A stretch of 64,000 nt of DNA. Origin: Gelatoporia subvermispora B (taxonomy: Eukaryota; Basidiomycota; Agaricomycetes; Polyporales; Gelatoporiaceae). Positions within the stretch are counted from its first letter, which is position 1. Every line of letters starts with the position of its first letter. The translations under genes and the position numbers were made by a program. Shown here piece by piece: positions 47,395 through 59,650 of this stretch. The stretch is taken from the NCBI GenBank assembly GCA_000320605.2, contig KB445795.1:557867-621866 (forward strand), given 5' to 3'. Below the pieces are notes generated by a model. The model was not told the DNA's origin. It made no database searches and saw nothing but the letters and a program-made list of their open reading frames with translations.

Positions 47395-49096
47395 ATGGTC
47401 AGGCCCGACGTAACACCCGATGCGCCCATCGAGGAGCAGCCCGCGATAGGCCTCATTGGTATGGGAGCTATGGGTAGCATGTATGCGCGGTACTTTTCCG
47501 CGGCAGGATGGAAGAAGTGCGTCTGCTTTTGCCTTGACTGTTCGAGTCATATTGCTCACCGCGAGTCTTGAACACAGGATCTACGTCTGTGACCAGCCGA
47601 GCAAGTACGAGGCTTTGCGCGAGAAGTGGAAAGGTGTGTCCAGCCCGAAGGTCCCTCGCATACGCACCTAGGATGCTCATGGAAGCCGCTTGAACGAACT
47701 AGACTCACCCGGTGTGACCGTCCTGCGCGACGGGCACCTCGTCTCGCGCGTCTCGGACTGGATCATGTACTCCGTCGAGGCGGAGTACTTCGGCAAGGTC
47801 GTCGCGGAGTATGGGCCCTGTCCGTTCCGCGCTGTCTTCTTCCCGCTCCCCGAGGCTCACGCGCCGTTCCAGCTACCAAGGTCGGCGCGATCGTCGCGGG
47901 CCAGACGTCCGTGAAGGCGCCCGAGAGGGAGGCGTTCGAGAAGTACCTCCCCGAAGATGTGCACATTGTGTCGTGCCATTCGCTACATGGGCCGACGGTG
48001 TCCCCGCTGGGCCAGCCTTTGGTACGAGAATACGAAGAAACTGGGACTCCGTTATTGACCCTGTTGCAGGTCTTGATCAAACATCGTGCCCCGGATGAAG
48101 CGCTCACGTTGGTGGAGAACATACTCAAGCCCCTCCAATCTCGATATGTGTACCTGTCCTACGAAGACCACGATGTCGTCACAGCAAACACACAAGCGGT
48201 CACTCACGCCGCTTTCCTCAGGTGAGCGGCTCGCTTACTAGACGCCTGACAGTGCTCACCGACCTTTGCTTAGCATGGGCACTGCCTGGGCAGCTGCCAA
48301 ATCCTACCCATGGGAAACCTCGGTATACGTCAAGGGCATCGAGACTGTCAAGGTTAACATCATGCTGCGCATCTACTCCAACAAATGGCACGTCTACGCC
48401 GGCCTTGCGATCCTCAATCCCTCCGCAAGAGTCCAGATCGACCAGTACGCACAAAGTGCCACCGAGATATTCAAGCTCATGCTCGCCGGGGACGAGTGCG
48501 CCCTCCGCGCACGCATCTACGCCGCTCGCGATACCGTGTTCGGAGCGCCCCGCACGCAGGAACGCGCCCCGATCCTTCTCTCCGAGGACATCTTCGACCG
48601 CTTCAGCCTCGGCAAGATGCCCAGCCCAGATTCGGTCCCTCCCTCACCCGCAGTCGGAAACGACGACATCCCGGCCCCACCGCGCCTCCCCCGCGTCGCG
48701 CCGCCGAACTCGCACCTGTCCCTGCTCGCGATGGTCGATTGCTGGGCGCACCTGCGCATCCAGCCGTTTGTGCACCTCGACCTGGCCGCGACGCCGATCT
48801 TCCGGCTCTGGATCGGCGTCGCGGAGTATCTCTTCCGCTCGCAGGAGCGCCTCGACGCCGCGATCCACGCCGCGCTGCACCAGCTCGCACATCGTTCGGA
48901 CGACCTCGAGTTCGTCGTCGCCGCGCGCGGGTGGAGCCAGTGCATCGCTTTCGGCAGCTTTGAGCTCTACCGCGAACGCTTCATGCAGACCGCCGCGTTC
49001 TTCGAGTCGCGCTTCGACGACGCGACGAAGCTCGGCTCGGCAATGATTCAGGCGATCATGGACAGCTCACCGCAGCGGTCGCCGTCTCGGCCGTAA
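47395..49096 (+). CDS. TYR1: Prephenate dehydrogenase (NADP+), tyrosine biosynthesis
   Basis: Oxidative decarboxylation of prephenate to 4-hydroxyphenylpyruvate, the dedicated step to tyrosine. The N-terminal dinucleotide fold reads IGLIGMGAMGSMYARYF. It is followed by IYVCDQPSKYEALREKWK, VSDWIMYSVEAEYFGKVV, GPSTKVGAIVAGQTSVKAPE, HIVSCHSLHGPTVSPLGQPL (with the active-site His region) and SRYVYLSYEDHDVVTANTQA, then VTHAAFLSMGTAWA. The C-terminal dimer domain runs to the stop at 49094-49096. Five introns of about 48-72 nt restore this order. The start at 47395 puts the Rossmann motif ~20 residues in, as in yeast Tyr1. The length is about 450 residues. It converges with ILV2, and an amino-acid transporter lies upstream. 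Confidence 0.95.
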
Positions 49097-49652
49097 TGAA
49101 GGGAGAAGTGCTCAGGTACAGGATCCTATACCGTTATTGCCTATATCATAGAACATCGTTGTCACCGCAATTGGAACATTGTCCCTTCACCGAAGGGGTC
49201 CCAAATGGCCGCCATTCGCAAGTCCTGAATATTTGTGCCGTCGCCCTCAAATCGCAGTCGCAAATTGCGCTGCACCCCATTGGACATCGGGCATCGGATT
49301 TACACCTCGCGGGAGGGCCAGCAACACACTATCATGAACACTTACCCTATCTCAGTGACTCCACGAGCCCGCCGATCGCATAGCATGCACACGCGCACAC
49401 AAAGATATCGGCACACGTAAAGATGATCGTCGGGAAACCCATCATGTTTGTCATGACTGATGCGTCAAGGGACCCCAAAGACTAGTAAATACAGCCGCGT
49501 CCAGCGTTGGACTTTTGTACATCACGATCCCATGGGCCGCGAAATCCGCCAGTAAAACTACATACAAGAAGCACAAACTAGAATTCGTGGCGGAGCTAAT
49601 GCTCCTGTAAGTGGTATGCGGTTGAATGCAATGTCCCAATGGCATAATGCAT
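49097..49652. other. Convergent 3' gap, TYR1 and ILV2
   Basis: A 556-bp gap between convergent amino-acid synthesis genes. It should contain both 3' UTRs; no gene or repeat was seen. Confidence 0.5.
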
Positions 49653-51907
49653 TCAGGCCTTTTTTCCGGAGGCGTTGTACGCGTCCCGGAAGGACGGGTG
49701 CAGGAGCTGCTCATGCAGAGCCTTGCCCGCGGGCACCATCGGGAAGACGTGCTCGTTCGTCTCGACCACGCACTCCATAAGCACAGGCTTCGAGTCGTCG
49801 TACTCAAGGAACTCCTTCATCTTCTGAGGGAGCTCCGCCGCGCTCTCACAGCGGATGGCATGCACGCGCATCGCCTTCGCCAGCGCGATGAAATCGGGGT
49901 TGACCATACGGGTGTGGGCGTAACGCGCATCGTAGAACAGGTCTAAGTGGACGGTAAGCATGACAGAGGGACGTGAGTACGGCAGTACAAACCTTGCCAT
50001 TGCAGGACCATGCCCTGGAAGGAGTTGTTGAGGATGAGAGCCTTGATACCGATGCCGTACTGCGAGGCAGTCTGCAGCTCCATAGCAGTCATACTGAACG
50101 ATGCATCGCCGTCGATGTCAATAACGGTCTTGTTCGGCGCGCCGACCTTGGCACCGATGGCTGAAGGGAGACCGAAGCCCATCGTCTGATGCGGCAATCA
50201 GTGGCAGACTCGAAGATGGACATAATGAACACGTACTCCGAGACCACCAGAGGTGATCATGGTGCGTGGATGCCGCCACCGGTAGTGCTGCGCTGCCCAC
50301 ATCTGATGCTGACCCACACCAGTGGTCACGATGACCTCGTCTTTCCGATGCGCCGTCTGGCGGTCGAGCTCCTCGATGACCTCCTGCGGCTTCATCGGCG
50401 CATCAGGCTTACTCTTCACGTACGTGAACGGGAACTTCGACTTCCACGATCGAATGTCGTCGAACCACTGCGTCCGCGGCGATGAGCGGATGAGGGGCAC
50501 GAGCTGAGCCATGTTCGCGACGACGTCGCCGAGCACGGGGATGGACGCCTCGACGACCTTGTTGATGTTCTTTGGCTGAATCTCAAAGTGGATGATCCCT
50601 CCGCGTCCCTGAAGGGAAGCGGCACGAGCTGCAGGCGCAAACAGATCGACCTTGCCAGTAACACGGTCGTCGAATCGTGCGCCGAGAGCGATGATGACGT
50701 CCGCCTGCTGCATCGCGAGGTTCGCGTACGCCGAACCGTGCATACCGAGCATGTGCAAGCTCTTCTCGTCAAGCTCATCGAACGCGCCGAGTCCCTGCAA
50801 CGTAGTCGTCACGGGAATGTTACCCTCCTGCGAGAGCTGCTTCAGGAGCTTCGGGCCCAGGGGCGACGAGAGCACACCATGGCCCGCGTAGATGATCGGA
50901 CGCTGAGCCTGGTTGATCAGATCAGCGGCCTGCTTGATTGCGAGCACGTCGGTCGCCGCCTCCGGCGACTGCAGCGGGTTTGTCGGGAGACCAAGCGGTC
51001 GGCCAGGTGTGGTCGCCTTGTACGGCAGCGGCGTGCGGAGGATACCCGCCGTGATGTCCTTCGGCAGGTCGACCAAGACGGGCCCCGGTCGCCCGGAGGT
51101 AGCGATCTTGAAAGCCTCGTTGATTCTCCGAGGAAGCTCGGCAATGTCTTTCACCATAACGTTCCACTTCGTGCACGACCGCGAGATGCCGACAATGTCC
51201 GCCTCCTGGAATGCATCGGACCCAATGGCACTCGTTGCGACCTGACCGCAGAAGACAACCAAGGGGACACCATCACTGAGGGCGTCTTGCATTGGAGTAA
51301 CAATGTTCGTCGCGCCGGGACCCGATGTCACGAGGACAACTCCGGGCTTCCCTGTTACACGGGCGTATCCCTCCGCCATATGTCCGGCGCCCTGCTCGTG
51401 CCGAGGCAGAACAAAATCGAACTGTGGCGAGTTGTAGATGGCATCGAAAACGGGGAGGATGGCACCTCCGGGGTATCCGAACATATGTTTGACTCCGTGT
51501 CGAACCATCATCTCGTGGAAGATCTGGCCTCCGGACATTCCAACGAAAGAGTCGTCGAGAGGACCATCCGTATTGGGCACGACCATGCTAGGGGGAAGGT
51601 TCACATTGTTTCTCGTCGGCAACTGTTGATATCCAGGGGCTGGTGTAGGTCTCCTGTAAAGTTCGGTTAACAGACTGGGATGAATTAAACCGAAGATTGC
51701 AACTCACGAGACAGGGGCAGCAGCAGCATCGCGCGCTGATGTTCTGCTAATGTGCCTAGCGTGCTCTCGCACCCTAGACTTTGCGTCGATGATCGAATTG
51801 CCCACACCTGCTGCGGCAGCGGTAGATCGCGAGCGTGCAAAAGTGACAACAGCTGCGGGGCATTTTGGCGCGGCCGCCACGCGCAGTCTCGAAGCAGAGA
51901 GCGACAT
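49653..51907 (-). CDS. ILV2: Acetolactate synthase, catalytic subunit (mitochondrial)
   Basis: Thiamine-diphosphate enzyme that makes acetolactate or acetohydroxybutyrate, the first common step to valine, isoleucine and leucine. Exon 1 encodes an Ala/Arg/Ser-rich presequence ([17 protein letters not shown]) fitting mitochondrial import. The N-terminal TPP domain shows [19 protein letters not shown] and the catalytic Glu in [17 protein letters not shown]. The central FAD domain includes [20 protein letters not shown] and [12 protein letters not shown]. The C-terminal TPP motif is [10 protein letters not shown] to LILNNSF. The end is [15 protein letters not shown]. There are four exons; the last two introns lie after TSGGLG and before [10 protein letters not shown]. 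The intron inside the presequence (at about 51655-51708) explains why the main frame looks truncated. The length is about 680 residues, normal for fungi. No regulatory-subunit gene is nearby. Confidence 0.97.
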
Positions 51908-52863
51908 GATCGTAATCGTCGAGGACGACGGAGTAAAAGAGCGAAGGTGAGTGGAGGGAAGAAGATACTCCTAGTGCTTATACTTGTTCTCCAGTCGAGT
52001 CATCTAATGCTGACTAAGCAGGCGCCCTCTCTGATTTCCTGTCTGGGTAGTCCGAGTCCGACCGGGTCGTGTGGCGAACGACTGGCGAACGTCTGGAATT
52101 CACTGGTCATGCGCGGTCTTCTGGACCTGACACTGGTCATGAAATGTGGCAAGAAGCATTGTCAGAGGGCTTTTGCAGAGGTCTGGGTTGAGAGGTTTGG
52201 GGATACGGGCACAATCTCCACCCCGAGCATCAATTTACAGGATCACCGCGCCATGCCATTTTGACACAATTGTCACTGAAGCCCCCATCCATTCAAAGCT
52301 CTGCACTGCTTGAAACCCAGAATCACATGCTGTGGATGTGTCCTGCATGCGCCAGGTACGTGGGGACACTGATGCAAACGAGCCCGATCGTACCAACCAC
52401 CAGAGTGAGTAAGTGGTGCACGGGTGAACCTGTGACATACCTGCCAGATTAACCAATATGTAACCATGGAACTGGAATGTTCGGCTGATGGGGAGAAATG
52501 TGACATGGAACGACACAAAATACAACGGACATATCATACGTAGTATTGTACATGTGACGGAAGGTCTACTTCTCGTATCTGCTTCTTGGCAAGCAACATC
52601 CGAGACATCGGACGCAGTTGTCCCGACTTGCATGGACACCAAGTCTAGCGGGAATGCGGCGGGAAATACGATTGACGAGCATAGCATGTAACAGAATAGA
52701 CTGCTATTTAACATGTCTCATCAGACGGACATACATAAGAGACTCCGGAAGCTAAGATGACATACATGGGTATACGTTCGGTACAGGCGTTAATTCATTA
52801 TTAGTCGTTCAAGATATTGGCTTTTTGCGAGCGGGCGGCGGTGGAGCAGGCTGCACCAGAAAA
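51908..52863. other. Gap upstream of ILV2
   Basis: A 956-bp gap that holds the ILV2 promoter and the 3' side of the small membrane-protein gene. A minus frame at 52235-52714 starts with a signal-like stretch but has no further support. I looked for a Gcn4-type TGACTCA box and did not find a clear one. Confidence 0.4.
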
Positions 52864-53335
52864 TCAGCGGTTATCCTGTCGTTCGTGGAGAGGACGCACC
52901 ATTGACTGCCGCTTTCCTTCCGCTAGAGATACCGGTCGTGAAATACGAGCGGCGGTTTGCAGGTAGTCGTAAGGGTGTATGGGTCGCGGGATAGGTGAGG
53001 ATGGCGCGGAAGAATTCTGCCTTCTCCGCTTTCGTCTTTGAGCATAGATAACCGTTCCAATTACAGCAGAGATTATGATCACTGAGGAGGATGAGGACAA
53101 CGGTCGCCATCGCCGACAGGGATATGGACGCACCAAGTACTACTGCGATAGCTATCACCCAGGTCGGAGTAGGTTGTGAAGCTACTGCTCCGTTTCCATC
53201 ACTGTAACCAGGAGTGTAAGCCTGTGAGCATATATCCAAAGAATGCACGTACTCTCTTGTGAGAAAGAGTGATCTCGCGGAGGCTGAAAGCAGACTGAAA
53301 GAGACTACAATCGTGCAGGGAAGCAGTGAAGGCAT
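52864..53335 (-). CDS. Small single-pass membrane protein, unknown function
   Basis: I do not recognise this protein. The N-terminus MPSLLPCTIVVSFSLLSASA looks like a signal peptide with cleavage after SASA. A short outer part (~45 residues, YTPGYSDGNGAVASQ) follows, then one membrane helix WVIAIAVVLVIIISAVIGTV, then a strong stop-transfer signal YAQRRKRRRQN and a ~50-residue Ser/Pro/Arg cytosolic tail ending PLHERQDNR. The helix is made only after removal of a 52-nt intron at 53082-53133 (GTGCGT...CTCAG) that splits it. Unspliced, the frame runs through to different, implausible residues and a later stop. The total is about 139 residues. The type I topology is an inference. A role in signalling or as a wall sensor cannot be tested here. 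Confidence 0.6.
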
Positions 53336-54472
53336 GCTGGGCCCTCCAGAAGTGGTTGCACCTCTATTGACGCCTACGGCACGCCGGGAAATAGATGCTC
53401 TCCAGAGCTGCGGGAAGCACCCATCTAAAAGATCGGAGGAAGCTTATAAGGGGGGTGGACGTGCGTAAGACGATTGCAGGAACATGTGCGCCAAGCGGTG
53501 GTCTGGAGTCGAGCTTGGCAAGCCAAGAGCGTCAATCCAGCTTACTGGGATCGTTGCGGGACGGAGGTGATGCATTACCAACGCCGCTATGAGGCTTTTC
53601 TCATGCGCCCGCATTGAAGTGTACGCGTTCGGATATCAGAGCTCCATGCTCAGTCTTCCTTTGCAAATAATCTGGAGAAGAGCACGGTCAAAGGCCTGAG
53701 GAAGAATGGACAGGTGTCATGACCGAGGAATCTGCCGAGAGTATGTTTGCTCATTTGAGATCACTGGCAACGGACCGCAACAGCACTAGAAGGCTCTAGG
53801 GTTGATACACAAAAAAAGGGGTAAGCGTCGTGTACGCCATGCTCCTGCATGCTTGACGCTTGTTGGATGTGTGCCAAGACGATGGCGACAGCCCGGCAGA
53901 TATGAGCGACTCGTGGGATTTATACCCAAAAATATGAAGTCATCGCAGAAGATACACCTGCTGATCATATTGCCCAGCTGCGGCCAGAATGATAGCTGCG
54001 GGAGTTTTCTTAGATTCAGTCTTCGGGCTTGTCTACCAATGCGAACCTGATTGTTCTTCCGCCGAAATGCGGAGCACGGTCCTAGACAGAGCGTGCTTGG
54101 GAATGCGCAGAGCCTTGGCTCCTTTTCCTTGATACTCAGTCTGACAGCCTGATGCGACAACAGATGCATGCGCCGGTGAAGCTCCACTGAGTGTTAGGCC
54201 CTGAGATGTCCCGTAAGATAGTGCGAACCTTAGTTGGACGTGAATAAATGGATGCGAAGGCATCGCTGCCAGTTGCTTGCACGCCTTCGCAATTCAAAAT
54301 CGTAGGCGATAAGATCGAAAGGAGATAAGATTACGGCGTCCGCTCGGCAACGCTGCGACTGCCAATCCTCGACAAGCTCATCATTCCGCGAACAAGTCAT
54401 TCCTACGCCGCTGTCTTCTCAGGCGCACTCATCCAAGCGGGCTGGACATAGACTTCACAAGTGACCATCGCG
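53336..54472. promoter_or_regulatory. Divergent region, small membrane protein and FAHD1-like gene
   Basis: A 1.1-kb gap between divergent starts. The minus frame 53786-54187 (133 codons) has no signal, helix or family motif and looks random. No repeat or RNA gene was seen. Confidence 0.45.
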
Positions 54473-55566
54473 ATGTTCGCTCTTGGGAGGGCCAAGTCCG
54501 CTAGATTCTGCGCCACTGCGATCTCCGCGCGAGCATTCAGCCAGTCACGGCCGTCAAGAATCGACGCCGCAGCGTTTGTCCAGCAGGGCAAGAAGGTGAG
54601 TGCCCAAATTCTATCCTAGGAACAAACCGTCAAGTCATTCACGAAGATAGTGGCCATAGGACGGAACTATGCGGAACACATCAAGGAGCTGAACAACACG
54701 GCTCCGTCTGAGCCGCTGATCTTCCTCAAACCCACAACTAGCTACCTACCCTCCGGAGGCAATGTTGAAATACCCAGAGGAGTTACGGCGCACTACGAGG
54801 GTATGTTTAGTTTACCACTGACCTCTAGTCATGTTACTTACAGGCCGTACCCATATAGTCGAATTGGGTGTAATCATCAGTAAGACCGGCCGAGACATCT
54901 CGCAGGCTGATGCAGACTCTCATATTGCTGGCTATGGTCAGTTTGATTCTTTTGTCCCGCGGTACCGGCTCAGCTGGCCCAATGATAAGCACTCGCCGTC
55001 GATATGACCGCTCGCAACATGCAAGAGGCCGTGAAGAAAAAGGGCCTGCCCTGGAGTGCTGTCAAGGGCTTTGACACCTTTACGCCCATTAGGTCCGGTC
55101 TACGTGCGATTCTGCCTGGAACACCTCTAATTTGTCTAAATAGCTCGTTCATCCCAAAGTCAGCGATTAGTGACCCGCACAAGCTATCCCTGTCGCTCCA
55201 GGTAGCTTCTTGTGTTGGCCTTCGGCGCGCACGCGCCCTAATCGCAAATATTTGCCCAGGTCAACGGAGACATCAAGCAGAATGGAACTACTGGTGATAT
55301 GATACATCGTATACCAAACATTCTTCAATATATGTCATCGATCATGACATTGGAGGTTAGTACCAATTTTTGTACGTTCGATGCATCCCTCACTATTCAC
55401 CCAGGAGGGCGATCTCATCCTGACTGGCACACCGTCGGGTGTGGGACCCATCGTCCCCGGGGACAAGGTGGAGTGCACCCTCGCGGATGGCACAGGCAAG
55501 GTGCTCAGCACGCTCAACTTCGGCGTTATCCAACGCGAAGGCGGCTACCACTTCAAGCCACAGTGA
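54473..55566 (+). CDS. FAHD1-type acylpyruvate hydrolase/oxaloacetate decarboxylase
   Basis: Mitochondrial FAH-fold metalloenzyme; human FAHD1 cleaves acylpyruvates and decarboxylates oxaloacetate. A short first exon (54473-54595, 41 codons) encodes [20 protein letters not shown] followed by AFSQSRPS, an Arg/Ser-rich, acid-free presequence. A 51-nt intron joins it to the catalytic part: [30 protein letters not shown], then [17 protein letters not shown] (the EVE metal-binding Glu pair), [29 protein letters not shown] and [20 protein letters not shown]. The stop is at 55564-55566. Seven exons are needed. At the HYE|VELG join, the second AG (ATATAG) gives the conserved frame. The length is ~265 residues, normal with a presequence. 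It converges with the SAPS gene, with a 112-bp gap. Confidence 0.92.
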
Positions 55567-55678
55567 AGTAAAGTGAGGTGGCTCCTGGGATTAATACTAT
55601 AATGCTGCGATCTGGACTCCGGGCGCATCCACAACCGCACGAAATACAGGATATACATACTGCAAAAGGCCAAGGAAT

Positions 55679-58600
55679 TTACTGGTTATCTCGCGCAGTC
55701 CGTTCATCATGCTCTTTCGGAGACCCGCCTGCTCTGTGTTCAGTCGTCTGCTCGTCAAACGAGTTCGTGCTTGAAGTGCTTGCGAAGCTCCAGCTGTCCG
55801 CGCCCGTGGGGGTCAGCGTCCCGTCCTCGACCAGGCTAGATCCCGCGCTTTGGAAATCACCAAAGTCACCGAATGAATCGAAGCTGCTATCCTCGATCAT
55901 CTCTTCTGCGTAACCCGCTGAATAGGTGAACGGGTCAGAGCCGCTCCCAGTAGCAGTGTCTGAAAAGGGTCCGAACGCGTCCTGTGCGTCATATATCAGC
56001 TCCGTACAATGTCCGAGTGCCATGAAATGACTGACATCGTCGAATGGGTTACTGTAAGAAACGTCGGCGGATGTACCGGCATTTGCAGGATCTGGGCTAA
56101 ATGCATCCTACAGACCGAGAAGGTTCAGCGCCAGAAGCTGGCTAGAATACGGTGAAGTTCATGTTCACCTCAAACCCAGCTGGACTCAATGGCCTCCGGT
56201 CACTTTGGTGGTGACGAGCAGACACAGGCGGGGCTCGTAAGTCGAAGTTAGAGTGGGCCAGCCATCCGCAATCCTCTTCTTCGTCGTCCGATGCCTCATC
56301 AGACGACTCGAAATGCTCCGCAGTCTGCATCTCTTGTGCAAGATAATGCGCAAACTGTTACGTTCGCCCGTGTCAATGAACGCTTCGTAGAGTAATGTTG
56401 ATCATACCCGAGGGGGACCGGCGGTGGGGAACTCTTCGTCATCGTCATCGTCCATCGGCGCTGCTCCAAAGTCCGCGCTGCCCTCTCGGACCCGTGACAC
56501 CGTCCTGCGGAATTCGCTCTTCATCACCGTGCCCTCCGTGGGACCGTTTGATGCGCTTGGGGCTGCTGTAGCAACACCCGCATCGGCCTCGTCCACCTTC
56601 CACTGCGACGAGGCACCATTCCGCATGCCCGGTGCAATGACAGGCTTGCCTCCTCCCAGGAGGCTTGTGTCTTTCTTCTTTGTCTCCTTGTACCGACCGG
56701 TGACATATTCGTCCCAGTCTGGTTGCGGCGCATGCTGGGCGATTTGGAGACGAAGGTCAGGAGGGAAGTGTTCCAGGGCACCGATCACGTCTTCGGAGAT
56801 TAAGGTTAAGTGGCCCATGTAACCCAGGCGGACACCCTTAGGCTTGGCACTAGACGTGACTTAACATGAGGGCCAAGCGGCATCGACAACGTAAGGTAAG
56901 ACGCACCTTTCTTCATCATTTCGTTTTGAACCTTCGATGATACGCTGCATCAGGCGGGCATCCCGGAAGAGTGCGATCGTAAGCTCTCGGTTGAAGCCAC
57001 CATCAACACGCCCAGTCAAGACCTGATGAATGAGATCATAAACGACGCTGTGAAGGAAGTTGTTCCAAGGGAAATCGAAGAAGAGGTCCTGTAGGAGTTC
57101 TGTCAGTTGGAGCCACAGCATATACAAGCAGATAAGACTAGTACGTACGAGGAGCGACGAGACCACGTTTGTTTCAACGAAGCGTTGCTTCAGCTTCTCG
57201 CCGAGAACAATTGGTCCAGGAGGAACTTCCATAATCATGGATCTTCGGAGACTTCGCCGAGAGCTGCTCGAACGTGGGCGAGGAGAGGATGCGCCTGGGT
57301 CTGGACTCCACGTATGCTGATTATGCTGCGGGAAGGTGGTAACATCCGTGGACGACGAGCTTGTAGAAGATGGTGAACCGGATACAGGAGAGGAGCCTAT
57401 AGCAGGTTGTTCTTGGGGGCTCTCCACCACAGGCGGATGGCTCAGAGCCAATAGATGCGGCTCGTCATCCATCCCAATCTCATCCATAGCGTCGTCATCA
57501 GAGCTTCCGGGTTCGTCGTCGCTCATATCCTCGTCCGAGTCCAATAACGATGCGGAATCATGAGACGCACTGGATACAGGGAGCTCCTGGGCTGGTTCGA
57601 TCTCGTCCTCTCCGTCGTCCATCCCATCTCCGTCACGGTCGCTCCCGGAGCTGATCGCGATAACTTGTGCGAGTTCTTCCAGTGAAGAAAGACCGCCTTG
57701 CAGACGGCCCTCTGCGTCATAGAGATGATCAAAGTCGTGTGAGCGATTCAAGAGAGACATGTTGGAACAATGTAGGAGTTCCGCATATAGTTCGCAAATT
57801 CGATATCGTTCGAATGTCAGCGGAGCGATTGCTCCTACCGTAGTCTGGACAGGCCCATTCTGCAACATAGTCAAGGAAAACTCATGGTATGGTTGAGATG
57901 AGGGCTCACTAGAGAACGAGGGTTTCGCAGGTACCGCTGCAGTTTTTCTAGACAGCCACACATGATATCTAGGACCGGTCCTAGGTGCACAACGCCCATA
58001 CGGTTGACCATATCTTTCATTGCTCCCTCCAACGCATCGCGACCGCCTTCAGTGTTCATCTGGAGAGATTGTTGCACTTGTATGAGGCGATTGCGGAGCG
58101 TATGGAACAGATACGGTTCGAAGTAGTCGGAGTTGTTTTGCCGTATAAGCTCGATAATGATGCAAATTGACTGCACGACTGAAGATGTGGCACATTCTGG
58201 ATCTGGCTGTGCGCCCGCTTCTTGACTATCAGTCCGAGTGGCAGCGTCCTCCGCATCTTCACTCTCATCCGCGGGCTCTGCCTCGAAGTCGCATAGAATG
58301 TAGCTCACAAGTTTCGATACACTATCGCGGTGCGCCAGTTCTCGCGCAAACCGATTAGATGCCGGTCCGTTACCGAGACCATCAGACAGGCCTGCCGCGG
58401 GAGATGGCGCCGCCATAGAAATGATGCCCTTGATGAGTTCCGACACGACAGAGTGCATGTCACTGCTGTGGGCGGGAGACAGCAAGTCGATAAGGCGGGA
58501 CATGAGGTTTTCTTGGGATAGCCACTGCACGCCTCAGGGTAAGAGGGGCTCGGGAGACGGCATACTGCATACAATGAAGAACATACTTCGAGGACACCAG

Positions 58601-59332
58601 CACAGCTGGGGTGCTCATCCAGCTGTATGATGCGGACTAGCAGATCTGCAAAGGCCGGGGTCTCGATGTGGTGTAGGAGGCGTTCGACTATGGACGGTTG
58701 CAGTTGGATGAAGACAAGCATCTGAGCACAGAGCTTCGGGATTCACTTGTGAGATAGGAAAGAGGAGAAAGCTGGATTCACCTCCGCCGGCTTCTTGCTT
58801 AAGAACACCGCATTGATCTTTGCGAAGTGAGATGCCATCACCATCTGGGTCTTCATATCCTCCGGGGGCCTATCCAGGACCGTCTCCCAGAATGGTGTCA
58901 GCAGTTGGTCGGCGTGATTGAGACATGTCTCTACGATGGACCATATCTCGCTACAGAGCACTTCGGTGGCCACGTAGGGGTATCTTCGCAGAAAGGCACA
59001 TGAGTGACAAATTGTGATAACACACGGACATGGTAGCATATGCATATAGTACATACTTGAATCTGCCCTTTTCCTCGCCCTCAATCTGACCAGTCACGTA
59101 ACCCAGGAGGCGTTGCAGGACGTCGACACGCTGGAAGTATTCCGACAGTCTGGGATTTTGGGACTTGCATTCCTGGAGCAAGTCGTCCTCATCTAATATT
59201 GCTTCTAATGAAACGTCCTCTTTATCTAGCAGACTGTCGATGGTGGACGCATTGTGGAAGCCGAATCTACCGATAGACAGAATGTGAATACGCTGGATAG
59301 CGATAGATATCTGCCTGGTACCTCCAGAACAT
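55679..59332 (-). CDS. SAPS-domain regulator of PP6/Sit4-type phosphatase
   Basis: Regulatory subunit of Sit4/PP6 phosphatase (SAP155/185/190, PPP6R relatives), acting in cell-cycle and TOR signalling. The protein begins MFW encoded by an 11-nt first exon (59332-59322). A 55-nt intron follows, then RFGFHNASTIDSLLDKEDVS and LEAILDEDDLLQECKSQNPR, the conserved start of the SAPS domain. Further blocks are VDVLQRLLGYVTG, ATEVLCSEIWSIVETCLNHA, MLVFIQLQPSIVERLLHHIE, SELIKGIISMAAP, DLFFDFPWNNFLHSVVYDLI and GYMGHLTLISEDVI. Acidic linkers (EDMSDDEPGSSDDDAMDE) interrupt it and the tail is DFGDFQSAGSSL, also family-typical. Joins near the C-terminus (56100-56400) are the least certain. The predicted length is about 1000 residues. 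Confidence 0.9.
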
Positions 59333-59650
59333 ACGGGCCGCACGTAAGCACTGGACCTCGAGAAAACAGCGATTGCCGGGCTAAGTTGAATATACAAGCA
59401 GAAAACTCAAATTGTAGCCGTTTAGCCTGAGAGGTCGAGGTCGCTGTGAATGCTCTCCTCGCGTGACGCGCGTGCGGTGGCGGCTGACCAGCATCCGCCG
59501 CCTGTGCAGCGTTCTCGTCCGGGTTCGGTATGCTTCGTCGCCTGCTTCGCACATCCAACTCATACATCCGCATCCATTGCTCGAGAAGTTCCACTGGCAT
59601 TTATAGTTCATACATTCCGTCTAGTAATACATCAAACTTGCCATGTAGAG
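59333..59650. promoter_or_regulatory. Short gap upstream of the SAPS gene
   Basis: A 318-bp space between two minus-strand genes: the SAPS promoter and the 3' end of the thiouridylase gene. Open frames on both strands here have no family motif. Confidence 0.45.

Noticed and set aside
52235..52714. Minus frame starting with a signal-like sequence (MLNSSLFCYMLCSSIVFP)
   Set aside because: Beyond the first 30 residues it has no domain, repeat or helix pattern and no supporting introns.
53786..54187. 133-codon minus frame between the membrane protein and FAHD1-like genes
   Set aside because: No motif or consistent composition; it lies in the region expected to hold promoters.
59226..59600. Minus frame upstream of the SAPS start that could be an N-terminal extension
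   Set aside because: The family-typical start MFWRFGF is produced by the 11-nt exon at 59332, so the upstream frame is more likely 5' UTR or promoter.
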